A stretch of DNA of 62,933 nucleotides, taken from NCBI GenBank assembly GCA_017615125.1, contig JAGAAS010000078.1, positions 1 through 62,933 of the forward strand, given 5' to 3'. This document shows positions 54,623 through 62,933 of the stretch, in pieces; within the stretch, counting starts at the first letter, position 1; every line of letters starts with the position of its first letter. The stretch comes from Bacteroidaceae bacterium (GTDB lineage: Bacteria > Bacteroidota > Bacteroidia > Bacteroidales > Bacteroidaceae). A program made the position numbers and the translations under genes. The notes under the pieces are model-generated. The model saw nothing but the letters and a program-made list of their open reading frames with translations, was not told where the DNA came from and did no database searches.

Positions 54623-54656
54623 CTGACTTTGCAACCCGGTTGCGAAAGAAGCCCCG

Positions 54657-54664
54657 TATCTTTG
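54657..54664 (+). promoter_or_regulatory. -7 box upstream of the metal ATPase
   Basis: TATCTTTG fits the consensus and lies 30 nt before the ATG at 54694. TTTG at 54628-54631 is 25 nt upstream, too far for the usual spacing, which may indicate activator dependence. Confidence 0.5.
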
Positions 54665-54693
54665 CAGCGAAAACGAAAAAATCATCCCGCAAT

Positions 54694-56736
54694 ATGGCAA
54701 AAAGAGACGTACATTCCACCTCCTGTAGTTGCACAGATCACACGATGAATAATACATTCTGCGCAGCCGAGAACACATCCCACTTGCACGACAATACATT
54801 CCACGAGCATGAGCATCAGCACCACTCGCACGAGCATCATCACCACGAGGAGGGAGGCCTGCGCGAGACCATAGTCAAGATAGCCGCCGGCGCCCTTCTG
54901 CTTGCCGCTGCGGTGGCAGTGGAAAAGACGTGCAACCTCCCTGCATGGGCCCTGCTGCTTGTTTATCTGGTGCCCTATCTTGTGGTAGGCTTTGACACGC
55001 TCAGGGAAGCCGCCGAGGGGATAGTCCGCGGCGAGCTGTTTGACGAACACTTCCTGATGGCTGTAGCCACCGTCGGAGCCCTGTGCATTGGGTTCCTGCC
55101 CGGCGCGCAGACGCAGTATCCCGAGGCCGTTTTCGTCATGCTTTTCTTCCAGGTTGGCGAGCTTTTTGAATCAATCGCCGAGGGGCGGAGCAGAAAGTCA
55201 ATTGCCGAGCTGATGGATATTCGTCCCGATGTGGCCCATGTAGAACGCGCGGGCGAGGAGCAAACTGTCGGCCCCGATGATGTATGCGTCGGTGAGACCA
55301 TAGTCATCCGGCCGGGAGAGAAAGTCCCCCTCGACGGAGTAGTCGTGGAGGGCGATTCCAGCTTGAACACCGTGGCGCTTACGGGCGAGAGCATGCCGCG
55401 GGGAGTACACGTGGGCGACGATGTAGCCTCCGGCTGCGTCAATCTGACTGGTCTGCTGCGCGTGAGAGTTACAAAGCCGTTCGGCGAGTCAACCGTTTCG
55501 AAAGTGCTGGAGCTTGTAGAGAACGCGGGCGACCATAAATCGCGTCGCGAGAGTTTTATTACCCGCTTTGCGCGTGTTTATACGCCTGTGGTGGTCTTTG
55601 CAGCCGTTGCGCTCGCTTTCATTCCACCTCTTTTCAGCGGCTCGGGCTATCTGCAAGCCTTGCCCACGTGGCTCTATCGAGCACTTACCTTCCTGGTTGT
55701 GTCCTGTCCCTGCGCATTAGTCATATCGGTGCCACTCACTTTCTTTGGGGGCATTGGAGGAGCATCACGCAAAGGCGTGCTTGTAAAAGGCTCCAACTAC
55801 CTTGAGGCGCTCGCCCGCGTGGGGATTGCAGTCTTCGACAAGACGGGAACTCTCACCGAGGGTGTCTTCTCAGTCGGGCTCGTCCACCCGCAGGAACTGA
55901 CGGCGACGGAGCTTCTTCACATGGCCGCGCACGTTGAGCGTTACAGCAATCATCCTATTGCTCTGTCGCTGCGCGAGGCTTATCCCGATGAGGACGACGG
56001 ATGTGCCGTGGAGCAGATTGAGGAAGTGGCCGGGCAGGGCGTGAAAGCGCGTGTGAACGGGAAACAAGTGTGCGTGGGCAACGGCAAACTGATGGAGACC
56101 GTCGGAGCACAGTGGCACGAGTGCAGCACGGCAGCAGGGGAGACGACTTGCCACGTGGCCATCGACGGTGAATACGTGGGGCATATCCACATATCCGACC
56201 ATGTGAAGGACGATGCCGTCCAGGCCGTCAGCGAACTGAAGGAGATGGGTGTACGGCGCACGGTGATGCTCACGGGAGACCATCGGGCCGTAGGAGAGCA
56301 GGTGGCCGCGCGGCTGGGAATCGACGAGCTGCATGCCGAACTGTTGCCCGCCGACAAGGTAGCCTGCGTGGAGAGGCTGATGGCGGAGAAGGATGCCCGG
56401 CAGACGCTGGCGTTTGTGGGCGACGGCATCAACGATGCGCCCGTCCTGGCACGCGCTGACGTGGGCATCGCCATGGGAGCCTTGGGTTCCGACGCGGCCA
56501 TAGAAGCCGCCGACGTGGTAATCATGGACGACCGTCCGTCGAAGCTTCCCGTCGCCATCCGCTCGGCAAGGCGCACGCTGCGCATCGCCAATGAGAACGT
56601 CTGGTTCTCCATCGGCGTCAAGGTGCTCGTCCTTTTGCTCGCAGCCTTCGGCCTCGCCGGCATGTGGATGGCTGTGTTTGCCGACGTGGGAGTAACCGTC
56701 CTGGCGGTCCTCAACGCCATGCGCACCTTGCGGTAA
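54694..56736 (+). CDS. Heavy-metal translocating P1B-type ATPase (Zn/Cd/Pb type), His-rich N-terminus
   Basis: 680 residues from MAKRDVHSTSC; an upstream TTG in frame at 54640 precedes the -7 box and is unlikely. The N-terminus has a few Cys and then a His-rich run (HEHEHQHHSHEHHHHEE) in place of a ferredoxin-like metal-binding domain. The actuator has TGES; the membrane motif is SCPCAL (metal site); the P-domain has DKTGTLTEG and GDGINDAPVLARADVGIAMG. The last membrane helix has an Asp (ADVGVTVLAVLNAMR), as in zinc/cadmium/lead exporters such as ZntA. It expels metal across the inner membrane. No MerR or ArsR regulator is adjacent. Confidence 0.95.
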   Translation: MAKRDVHSTSCSCTDHTMNNTFCAAENTSHLHDNTFHEHEHQHHSHEHHHHEEGGLRETIVKIAAGALLLAAAVAVEKTCNLPAWALLLVYLVPYLVVGFDTLREAAEGIVRGELFDEHFLMAVATVGALCIGFLPGAQTQYPEAVFVMLFFQVGELFESIAEGRSRKSIAELMDIRPDVAHVERAGEEQTVGPDDVCVGETIVIRPGEKVPLDGVVVEGDSSLNTVALTGESMPRGVHVGDDVASGCVNLTGLLRVRVTKPFGESTVSKVLELVENAGDHKSRRESFITRFARVYTPVVVFAAVALAFIPPLFSGSGYLQALPTWLYRALTFLVVSCPCALVISVPLTFFGGIGGASRKGVLVKGSNYLEALARVGIAVFDKTGTLTEGVFSVGLVHPQELTATELLHMAAHVERYSNHPIALSLREAYPDEDDGCAVEQIEEVAGQGVKARVNGKQVCVGNGKLMETVGAQWHECSTAAGETTCHVAIDGEYVGHIHISDHVKDDAVQAVSELKEMGVRRTVMLTGDHRAVGEQVAARLGIDELHAELLPADKVACVERLMAEKDARQTLAFVGDGINDAPVLARADVGIAMGALGSDAAIEAADVVIMDDRPSKLPVAIRSARRTLRIANENVWFSIGVKVLVLLLAAFGLAGMWMAVFADVGVTVLAVLNAMRTLR

Positions 56737-56795
56737 GGGCGGCTCAGCATCTTCCTGGAAAGGGAAAAGGCGGGGAGGGGAGAGCCTGCCGGCTG

Positions 56796-56885
56796 GAAAA
56801 CACATATTGCAGTCTGAAGGACACATCCTGTCCTTTGAAGAACGCATCCGGTTGCCTGAGAATGGCGGCCGGATGTGGTGTTTTC
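56796..56885. other. Possible structured RNA with three nested stems
   Basis: An outer stem GAAAACAC (56796-56803) / GTGTTTTC (56878-56885) encloses two hairpins: AAGGACA-CATCC-TGTCCTT (56817-56835) and CATCCGG (56845-56851) / CCGGATG (56869-56875). All are perfect. The 349-nt gap 56737-57085 holds this, then a promoter and leader. It could be a composite terminator of the ATPase gene (TTTTCTTT follows the outer stem) or a small RNA. Confidence 0.45.
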
Positions 56886-56926
56886 TTTCGCTGGAAAGGA
56901 GAAAGATGGAACTAATCGGGATTTAT

Positions 56927-56957
56927 TTTGGTAATCAAGAAACTCTTGCTATATTTG
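56927..56957 (+). promoter_or_regulatory. Bacteroidota-type promoter for the secreted glycosidase pair
   Basis: TTTG (56927-56930), 19 nt, TATATTTG (56950-56957): a full consensus match. The predicted start near 56964 leaves a leader of about 120 nt before the ATG at 57086. Confidence 0.8.
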
Positions 56958-57085
56958 CAACTGGTATAAGTCGCACGGTGTGGCGGAGGCACGAACCCAT
57001 CGACTAGTGGAAGGGAATCGCTCGGCCGGTGACGGAAAATGTGCGCTTGACACCTTGACAAAACGATGATAATGAAGATATTGCT

Positions 57086-59155
57086 ATGAAAAAGGCTTTT
57101 TTAATCTGTATGGCTTTAGCTCTCCAGTGCATGGGGAGCATTGCGCAAGTGTGTTGGAATATTTCGGATGAGGACAACGGCATCCAGCTGAGGCTCGACG
57201 GCGATGGCGGTGGCGCGGAGGCGCAAGCGCGTGCTGTGCCCTACAGCGACCACATCGAGATGAGCGGAGAGCAAATGGCGGTCGTCCTCCGCTGGGGCGT
57301 GACGGAGGAAGGCGCCTTCCGCGAGGAACGCTCGCTGGTGTTTCCCATGCTCCGCACCGTGCCGAACAACACGCACGCCTCGCTCATGCACCGCGTGGGC
57401 GTGGACGTGCCCTCGCTCATCAGCGTGAACGGACTTTCGCTCGGCGGGGAGAACGTCCTTGACGTGCGTATCAACGGACTTGTCGAGGTCGCCAGCTCAT
57501 TCACCGTGGGAACGCCCAACATCGGGACGGGAAGTCGGAACAGCGCGAAGCCTGCCATAGTGATATGCCGCGAGATAGCACCCTCGGTGGACAAGCCCTT
57601 GATGGTGGAGCACTATACGCTGACGAACGTGAGCCAGCGACAGCTCACCGTGTACGTCCCCGAATTCACCCAGACGTTTACCACCTTGCCCGAGAAGGGC
57701 GTGGAAGGCGCCTATGTGGTTGAGTCCTCGTTGACGGGCGCCGGAACCTACATCGTGCAGCCGGGAGCTGTCGTCACGTTCGGCGCGGTATTTCAAGCGC
57801 GGCGCGAGAAGGACGAACCCATTCAGGTGGACGTTGCAGCCGAGCTGGACGCTCGTCGGGCCTTCGTGGAGGAGATGGACGGCAGCCTGGTGCTTGAGAC
57901 TCCCGACGAGGTCATCAACCGCGAGTTCCGCTTCGCCAAGATACGCGCCTCGGAGAGTATCTTCAAGACCAGCGGCGGCTATATGCACGCGCCGGGCGGT
58001 GAGTCGTACTATGCCGCCATCTGGGCAAACGACCAGGCCGAGTACGTAAACCCGTTCTTCCCCTTCACAGGCTACTGGAAGGGCAATGCATCAGCCCTCA
58101 ACTCTTATCTCCACTTCGCGCGCTTCATGAATGACGCGTACGAGCCCATTCCAAGCTCCATCATCGCTGAGGGGAAGGACATCTGGAACGGAGCAGGCGA
58201 CCGCGGCGATGCTGCAATGATTGCGCATGGCGCATGCCGGTATATCATGGCTAGGGGAGACATTGCGGAGGCCAAGCAATTGTGGCCGCTCGTCAAGTGG
58301 TGTCTCGAGTATTGCAATCGGCACCTGAACGCCGAGGGCGTAGTGACGTCGGACTGTGACGAACTGGAAGGGCGCTTCCCTGCAGGCGATGCGAACCTCT
58401 GTACATCCACGCTTTACTATGATGCCCTGCGTAGCGCCGCTATGCTTGCCCGCGAGCTGGGTGAGGGAGCCGCCGTGGCCAAGAACTATTCCCAGCGGGC
58501 CGACAGACTGGCCGATGCCATCGAGAACTACTTCGGCGCTGACATGAAGGGATTTCATACGTATCGTTACTACGACGGCAACGAGAAGCTCCGCTCGTGG
58601 ATTTGCATGCCTCTAATCGTGGGGCTCGAGAACAGAGCCGACGGCACCATCAAGGCTCTTACCTCGCCGGCGCTTATGACCGACGACGGGCTCCTGACGG
58701 AAGAGGGCAGCGAGACTTTCTGGGACCGCTCCACTTTGTATTCGCTGCGCGGCATCTACATTGCCGGCGACACCGAGACTGCAAACAGTTTCATGCATCA
58801 CTACTCCACGCAGCGCCTCCTGGGCAGCCACGTGCCTTATCCCATCGAGGCGTGGCCTGAAGGCTCGCAGCGGCACCTTTCTGCCGAGAGCGGGCTCTAT
58901 TGCCGCGCCATCATCGAGGGAATGTTCGGCCTGCGGCCCACGGGACTGCGCTCCTTCACGCTCTCGCCGCGTATGGCCGACGGCTGGGAGCACATGGCGC
59001 TGCGCCGAGTGAAAGCCTTCGGCGCCGACTTCGACATCGACGTCACCCGCAAGGGCTCCTCGCTCAAGGTTGCCGTCACCAACCTGCGCACCGGCAAGAC
59101 GCAGACGCGCACCATGAAAGCCTCGTCGACAGCCAGCCTCGCCTTCAAGCTTTGA
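57086..59155 (+). CDS. Secreted six-hairpin (alpha/alpha barrel) glycosidase-like protein
   Basis: 689 residues with a signal peptide (MKKAFLICMALALQCMGSIAQ). An N-terminal beta-sandwich (about 25-270) is followed by an (alpha/alpha)6 domain (about 280-600) with motifs of six-hairpin glycosidases: YYAAIWANDQAEYVNPFFPFTGYWKG, DIWNGAGDRGDAAM, DELEGRFPAGDANL, FWDRSTLYSLRGIYIAGD. A C-terminal beta domain closes it. The fold suggests a GH in the group that includes GH78, GH63 and GH37, but I cannot assign a family or name the catalytic acids with certainty. A GH110-like gene follows 128 bp later on the same strand, so they may act on the same host glycans. Confidence 0.75.
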   Translation: MKKAFLICMALALQCMGSIAQVCWNISDEDNGIQLRLDGDGGGAEAQARAVPYSDHIEMSGEQMAVVLRWGVTEEGAFREERSLVFPMLRTVPNNTHASLMHRVGVDVPSLISVNGLSLGGENVLDVRINGLVEVASSFTVGTPNIGTGSRNSAKPAIVICREIAPSVDKPLMVEHYTLTNVSQRQLTVYVPEFTQTFTTLPEKGVEGAYVVESSLTGAGTYIVQPGAVVTFGAVFQARREKDEPIQVDVAAELDARRAFVEEMDGSLVLETPDEVINREFRFAKIRASESIFKTSGGYMHAPGGESYYAAIWANDQAEYVNPFFPFTGYWKGNASALNSYLHFARFMNDAYEPIPSSIIAEGKDIWNGAGDRGDAAMIAHGACRYIMARGDIAEAKQLWPLVKWCLEYCNRHLNAEGVVTSDCDELEGRFPAGDANLCTSTLYYDALRSAAMLARELGEGAAVAKNYSQRADRLADAIENYFGADMKGFHTYRYYDGNEKLRSWICMPLIVGLENRADGTIKALTSPALMTDDGLLTEEGSETFWDRSTLYSLRGIYIAGDTETANSFMHHYSTQRLLGSHVPYPIEAWPEGSQRHLSAESGLYCRAIIEGMFGLRPTGLRSFTLSPRMADGWEHMALRRVKAFGADFDIDVTRKGSSLKVAVTNLRTGKTQTRTMKASSTASLAFKL

Positions 59156-59283
59156 GCCGTGACCCCATCGCCTCCCCCGCATCTCCTCTGGCCATCACGT
59201 ACCGACAAGCACCATGAGCAAGGGATCAGATGGGAGGAGTTATATATATGAAAATCAATGCAATACATATCAAATTATCTACA

Positions 59284-60999
59284 ATGAAACGAACATTCTA
59301 CCTGCTGACTATCAGCCTTGTCCTCCTCGCCGCGTGCAAGCCGGCCGAGAAGGAAGTGTCGCTAACCGACTTCCTCGAGGAAGGGACCGTCGACGGGGAT
59401 GCCTCGCTGGCATTCCGCAATGCGCTGGATTACTGTAAATCTCACAAGGCCAAGGCGTTGGTCATCCCCGCGGGGACATACAACGTGTTCCCCGAGTTTG
59501 CCTACGAGCGCTATGTGTATGTGAGCAACAACGATGCTTCGCTGAAGCGTATCCTGCTGGATGTGAGCGACATGCACGGATTTGAAATCAAGGGTGACAG
59601 TGCCACCATCGTGATGCACGGATTCATGACGCCCTTCATCATAGAGCGCAGCTCGGACATCAAGATAAGCGGCATCAACCTTGACTGCGACCGCACGTTC
59701 CATTCGGAAGGCCGCATCGAAGGCGTGGGAGACGACTACATCGACGTGCGCTTCACGAGCGATTATCCCTACAGGGTGGAGGATGGAAAAATCCACTACT
59801 ACGATGCGCAGGGCGTGGAGTACCCGTCGTCGCACATGCTGGAGTTTGATGCTGTCCGCCGCGAGCCGGCATACAGGGCCGTGGACTACTGGACTGGCGA
59901 GAACGTGCCGGCGGAGCATCGGCCCGACGGGATTGTCCGCTTCACGGTGCGGAACATCAAGGCCACGGTGGGCAACGTGATGGTGATGGGCGCGTCGAAC
60001 CGTTATTGCCCGGCGTTTGTGCTCACGCAGTCGGAGGGGATTACGCTCACCGACGTGAACATCTGGCACGCCGGCGGCATGGGAGTCATCGGGCAGTTCT
60101 CGAAGGACATTGAGCTCAGGAGGGTTCACGTAGTGCCCTCGCCGCGCAAGGAGCGCATCATCAGCATCACGGCCGACGCCACGCACTTCGTCCACTGCAG
60201 CGGCTACCTGAGGCTGTTGGACTGCGACTTCTTCAACCAGATAGACGATGCAACGAACATCCACGGCATCTATGCCCCCATCAGGCGCATCCTTCCCGGC
60301 AACCGGCTGATGGTAACGTTCGGCAACGGCGCGCAAGTGGGCCAGGAGCTCTTGCAGCCCGGCATGGACGTGGAGCTTGTGAGTCAGAAGAACTTGATTA
60401 CCTTAGCCACCGGCAAGGTCAAGGCAGTGCGCCGGATCAACGAGTCGTGGATGGAAGCCGAGATTGAAGGCAACCTGGAGGGTGTTGAAGCAGGCAATCT
60501 GATAGTGCCCGTCATAGCGCCCGAAGTACTCATCAAGGGCTGCCGTCTGGGCAACAACCGCGCGCGCGGCTTCCTGCTGGGCTCGCGTGCAGGCATGGTG
60601 ATAGAAGACTGCTGGTTCCACTCGGCCGGAAGCTCCATCCTGTTTGAGGGAGACGGCAACTACTGGTATGAACAGGCCGGCCCGCGCAATGTAACCATCC
60701 GCCACAACACTTTCTCCGACTGCATGTACGGGGCATGGACGTGGGGCCAGGCGGTGATAGCTTCCGGCGGCGGGCCGAGAAACGACCGCGAGGAGTGCGC
60801 GTATAACCGCAACGTGGTGATAGAGGACAACCGCTTCGTCCTCACCGACCCGCGCCTGCTGAACATCTACAGCACCGACAGCTGCATTGTCCGGGGCAAC
60901 ACGATAGAGTTCTCCACCGCGTACCCCGAGGACCCGGTCAACAAGGAAAAGGAGATGTTCATCACGAGAGACTGCCGCCGCATACACATCGACCAATAA
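59284..60999 (+). CDS. GH110-like right-handed beta-helix alpha-galactosidase, lipoprotein
   Basis: 571 residues from MKRTFYLLTISLVLLAAC, a lipobox signal; in-frame ATGs at 59230 and 59248 would hide the signal. After AC KPAEKE the protein opens with SLTDFLEEGTVDGDASLAFRNALDYCKSHKAKALVIPAGTY, typical of beta-helix glycosidases. Repeating strands fill the rest (VTIRHNTFSDCMYG, VVIEDNRFVLTD, CIVRGNTIEFST). NQIDDATNIHG near residue 320 carries an Asp-Asp pair in the place of the catalytic acids in GH110, the alpha-1,3-galactosidases that remove blood group B galactose. Family assignment is from memory of this motif and needs confirmation. Confidence 0.8.
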   Translation: MKRTFYLLTISLVLLAACKPAEKEVSLTDFLEEGTVDGDASLAFRNALDYCKSHKAKALVIPAGTYNVFPEFAYERYVYVSNNDASLKRILLDVSDMHGFEIKGDSATIVMHGFMTPFIIERSSDIKISGINLDCDRTFHSEGRIEGVGDDYIDVRFTSDYPYRVEDGKIHYYDAQGVEYPSSHMLEFDAVRREPAYRAVDYWTGENVPAEHRPDGIVRFTVRNIKATVGNVMVMGASNRYCPAFVLTQSEGITLTDVNIWHAGGMGVIGQFSKDIELRRVHVVPSPRKERIISITADATHFVHCSGYLRLLDCDFFNQIDDATNIHGIYAPIRRILPGNRLMVTFGNGAQVGQELLQPGMDVELVSQKNLITLATGKVKAVRRINESWMEAEIEGNLEGVEAGNLIVPVIAPEVLIKGCRLGNNRARGFLLGSRAGMVIEDCWFHSAGSSILFEGDGNYWYEQAGPRNVTIRHNTFSDCMYGAWTWGQAVIASGGGPRNDREECAYNRNVVIEDNRFVLTDPRLLNIYSTDSCIVRGNTIEFSTAYPEDPVNKEKEMFITRDCRRIHIDQ

Positions 61000-61015
61000 G
61001 TCACCCATACAAAGA

Positions 61016-61050
61016 GGCTCCGTACGTGCACTGACGGCGGAGCCTTTTTT
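61016..61050 (+). terminator. Intrinsic terminator after the GH110-like gene
   Basis: GGCTCCG (61016-61022) pairs with CGGAGCC (61038-61044), followed by six T. It lies 17 nt past the stop. Confidence 0.88.
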
Positions 61051-61088
61051 ATATGCTCTTTACAATAGTCCAGCGCATTGCGCAATGG

Positions 61089-62366
61089 CTACTCAAGCGC
61101 CTGGCGGATGTCCTCGATGATGTCGTCGACATGCTCAATGCCCACGGAGAGGCGGATAAGGTCGGGTGCGATGCCGGCCTCGCGCAGCTGCTCGTCGCTA
61201 AGCTGGCGGTGCGTATGGCTTGCCGGATGGAGCACGCAGCTTCGCGCGTCGGCCACGTGGGTGACGATGGCGATGAGCTTGAGCCGGTCCATGAAGCGGA
61301 CGGCATCGTCGCGCGTGCCCTTGAGCCCGAAGGCGATGACGCCGCAGGAGCCCTTCGGCAGGTACTTCTGCGCCAGCGCGTGGTAGGGACTGCTCGGCAA
61401 GCCGGAGTATCTCACCCACGCCACCTTGTCGTTCGCCTCGAGCCACTCGGCAACGCGCTGCGCGTTCTCGCAGTGGCGCTGCATGCGCAGATGGAGCGTC
61501 TCCAGCCCCAGGTTGATGTAGTAGGCGCTCTGCGGCGACTGCGCGCAGCCGAGGTCTCGCATCAGCTGGGCCGTTGCCTTCGTGATGAACGCGAGTTTTC
61601 CAAACGCCTTCGTGTACGTCAGCCCGTGGTACGACTCGTCGGGCGTGCACAGCCCGGGGAACAGCTCCGCGTGCTCCTCCCAGGGGAAGTTGCCGCTGTC
61701 GACAATGGCGCCGCCCACGGTCCCTGCGTGCCCGTCCATATACTTCGTCGTCGAGTGCGTCACGATGTCCGCCCCCCACTCGAAGGGCCTGCAGTTCACC
61801 GGCGTGGCAAACGTGTTGTCCACGATGAGGGGCACGCCGTGGCGGTGGGCAAGGCGCGCAAACTTCTCTATATCAAGCACCTCGCAGCCGGGATTGGATA
61901 TTGTCTCGCCGAAGACGCAGCGCGTGTTGGGACGGAACGCCCGCTCCAGCTCCTCCTCCGAGGCATTCTGGTCCACAAACGTCACCTCCACGCCCATCTT
62001 CCTGAGCGTCACGCCGAACAGGTTGTACGTCCCGCCGTAAATGGCCGCCGTGCTCACCAGGTGGCTCCCCGCCTCGCACACGTTGAACACCGCGTAGAAG
62101 TTTGCCGCCTGGCCGCTCGACGTAAGCATCCCGGCCACGCCCCCTTCCAGCGCCGCAATCTTGCTTGCCACCACGTCGCACGTCGGGTTCTGCAGGCGCG
62201 AGTAGAAGTACCCCGCCTTCTCCAGGTCAAACAACTTGCCCATCTCGTCGCTGTCGTCATACTTGAACGTAGTGCTCTGATAGATAGGCAAAACCCTCGG
62301 CTCACCATTCTTCGGCGCCCAGCCGGCCTGGACGCACAGCGTCTCGCGCTTTAACTCTTTTTTCAT
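61089..62366 (-). CDS. metY: O-acetylhomoserine aminocarboxypropyltransferase (sulfhydrylase)
   Basis: 425 residues from MKKELKRETLCVQAGW; the frame opens 15 codons earlier, beyond the -7 box. Cys/Met metabolism PLP enzymes share SRLQNPTCDVVASKIAALEGG, TSSGQAANFYAVFN, VDNTFATPVNCRPFEWGAD and HSTTKYMDGHAGTVGG, where the Lys binds PLP. The length and GLCTPDESYHGL insertion fit the O-acetylhomoserine sulfhydrylase branch, which makes homocysteine from O-acetylhomoserine and sulfide, rather than shorter cystathionine synthases. It reads toward the GH110-like gene. No SAM riboswitch was seen upstream. Confidence 0.9.
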   Translation of the reverse strand: MKKELKRETLCVQAGWAPKNGEPRVLPIYQSTTFKYDDSDEMGKLFDLEKAGYFYSRLQNPTCDVVASKIAALEGGVAGMLTSSGQAANFYAVFNVCEAGSHLVSTAAIYGGTYNLFGVTLRKMGVEVTFVDQNASEEELERAFRPNTRCVFGETISNPGCEVLDIEKFARLAHRHGVPLIVDNTFATPVNCRPFEWGADIVTHSTTKYMDGHAGTVGGAIVDSGNFPWEEHAELFPGLCTPDESYHGLTYTKAFGKLAFITKATAQLMRDLGCAQSPQSAYYINLGLETLHLRMQRHCENAQRVAEWLEANDKVAWVRYSGLPSSPYHALAQKYLPKGSCGVIAFGLKGTRDDAVRFMDRLKLIAIVTHVADARSCVLHPASHTHRQLSDEQLREAGIAPDLIRLSVGIEHVDDIIEDIRQALE

Positions 62367-62398
62367 CCTGAAACTTACAATTTGAAACAAAAACGCCC

Positions 62399-62406
62399 CA
62401 AAGGTA
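62399..62406 (-). promoter_or_regulatory. -7 box of metY
   Basis: TACCTTTG on the minus strand (complement of 62399-62406), about 33 nt before the ATG at 62366. No TTTG at the usual -33 spacing. Confidence 0.6.
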
Positions 62407-62710
62407 GACAAATTTTTTCAAATCCGCGCGCCAATCCCGCAAAAACATATTTTTCTCCCGACGAAAAGCCGTCCCCTCCCTCCAGATTACCATCCCCCTC
62501 GGCCATCACTCCTTATTATATATAATACATATCACGAAATCCATTGTCCGCCGCACCCGATTTCTTCGAAAAACCGCCCATTTTGCCCTCATCCTCCCAA
62601 AATCGGCAAAAACGATGAAAAATCGTAATTTCGTAACGCTTTGATAGACAAACAGTAGCAAAATCAGCCAAAAATTTTTTCAAAAAACAGCAAAAAAAGT
62701 CACTAAAAAG

Positions 62711-62742
62711 TTTGGCGGTACAAAAATTTCGCTCTACCTTTG
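62711..62742 (+). promoter_or_regulatory. Strong promoter at the right edge, probably of an rRNA operon
   Basis: TTTG (62711-62714), 20 nt, TACCTTTG (62735-62742). The region just upstream (62620-62710) has several A and T tracts that could act as an UP element. The stretch 62412-62620 shows no gene. Confidence 0.75.
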
Positions 62743-62747
62743 CACCC

Positions 62748-62933
62748 GCTTTTGAGAGGAACACACGATTTCTCGATGAGAAAGCACGATCTTTGAAACG
62801 ATTTCCATACAGACAAGTAGTACAAGAAAGCTGCCGTCCGCGTGCGCGCCGGGAAGATTCCCGGAGCAGTCACTGCAGGGCGGCGGGTAGAAGATACGAA
62901 CCGTCGATTCGAAGTCGCCCTCCCCTGCGGGGA
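62748..62933 (+). other. Probable rRNA operon leader with boxA-like motif
   Basis: GATCTTTGAAA (62788-62798) resembles the boxA antitermination site of Bacteroidota rRNA leaders, and ACAAGTAGTACAAGAA (62813-62828) resembles the sequence that precedes 16S genes in this order. A CCGGGAA/TTCCCGG hairpin follows (62849-62864). The 16S gene itself is not in the window. Confidence 0.55.

Noticed and set aside
62367-62520. SAM riboswitch upstream of metY
   Set aside because: The predicted leader is only about 25 nt and shows no conserved riboswitch core.

Overview
The window comes from a Bacteroidales chromosome (phylum Bacteroidota), probably a gut or oral relative of Prevotellaceae, Bacteroides or Muribaculaceae. 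The evidence is a SusC/SusD pair, type IX secretion (T9SS) tails, promoters of the Bacteroidota form TTTG-N19/20-TAnnTTTG, A-rich translation start regions without Shine-Dalgarno sequences, and ribosomal proteins of Bacteroidota type. I could not assign a genus.

Left part (1-17.1 kb, minus strand): a cell-envelope and secretion region. A TPR-membrane-HTH regulator leads a likely operon with two tandem serpin lipoproteins, an S74-chaperone protein with a T9SS tail, and a Cys-rich secreted protein. Upstream of these lie a 3146-residue surface protein with LamG and Fn3-like domains and a 183-residue protein resembling its C-terminal part. Most of these proteins are probably exported; three share a short C-terminal tail.

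17.1-32.5 kb: metabolism and glycan use. Minus-strand genes encode iorA, iorB and an aminotransferase (oxidation of aromatic 2-oxo acids), a CYTH protein and prfB. Plus-strand genes encode a GH38 alpha-mannosidase and a SusC/SusD/lipoprotein operon. A roughly 80-115 bp dispersed palindromic repeat occurs four times, always between genes.

32.8-51.6 kb (plus strand): a DUF3467 gene, then one continuous str-S10-spc-alpha ribosomal block (rpsL, rpsG, fusA, rpsJ to rplQ) with secY, map, infA and rpoA. rpmD and rpmJ are present although very short. Oddities are an in-frame stop at codon 5 of the ancestral rpsK reading frame, an extra hydrophobic segment at the SecY N-terminus, a degenerate L24 KOW motif, and hairpins in several spacers.

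51.7-62.9 kb: an AraC-type regulator divergent from an acyl-CoA ligase, a His-rich P1B-type metal ATPase, a possible structured RNA, two secreted glycosidase-like proteins (six-hairpin and GH110-like), and an O-acetylhomoserine sulfhydrylase. The right edge carries a strong promoter, a boxA-like motif and leader sequence that look like the start of an rRNA operon whose 16S gene lies outside the window.

No tRNA, transposase, prophage or CRISPR array was recognised. All assignments come from reading the sequence and from remembered family features; no database search was run.
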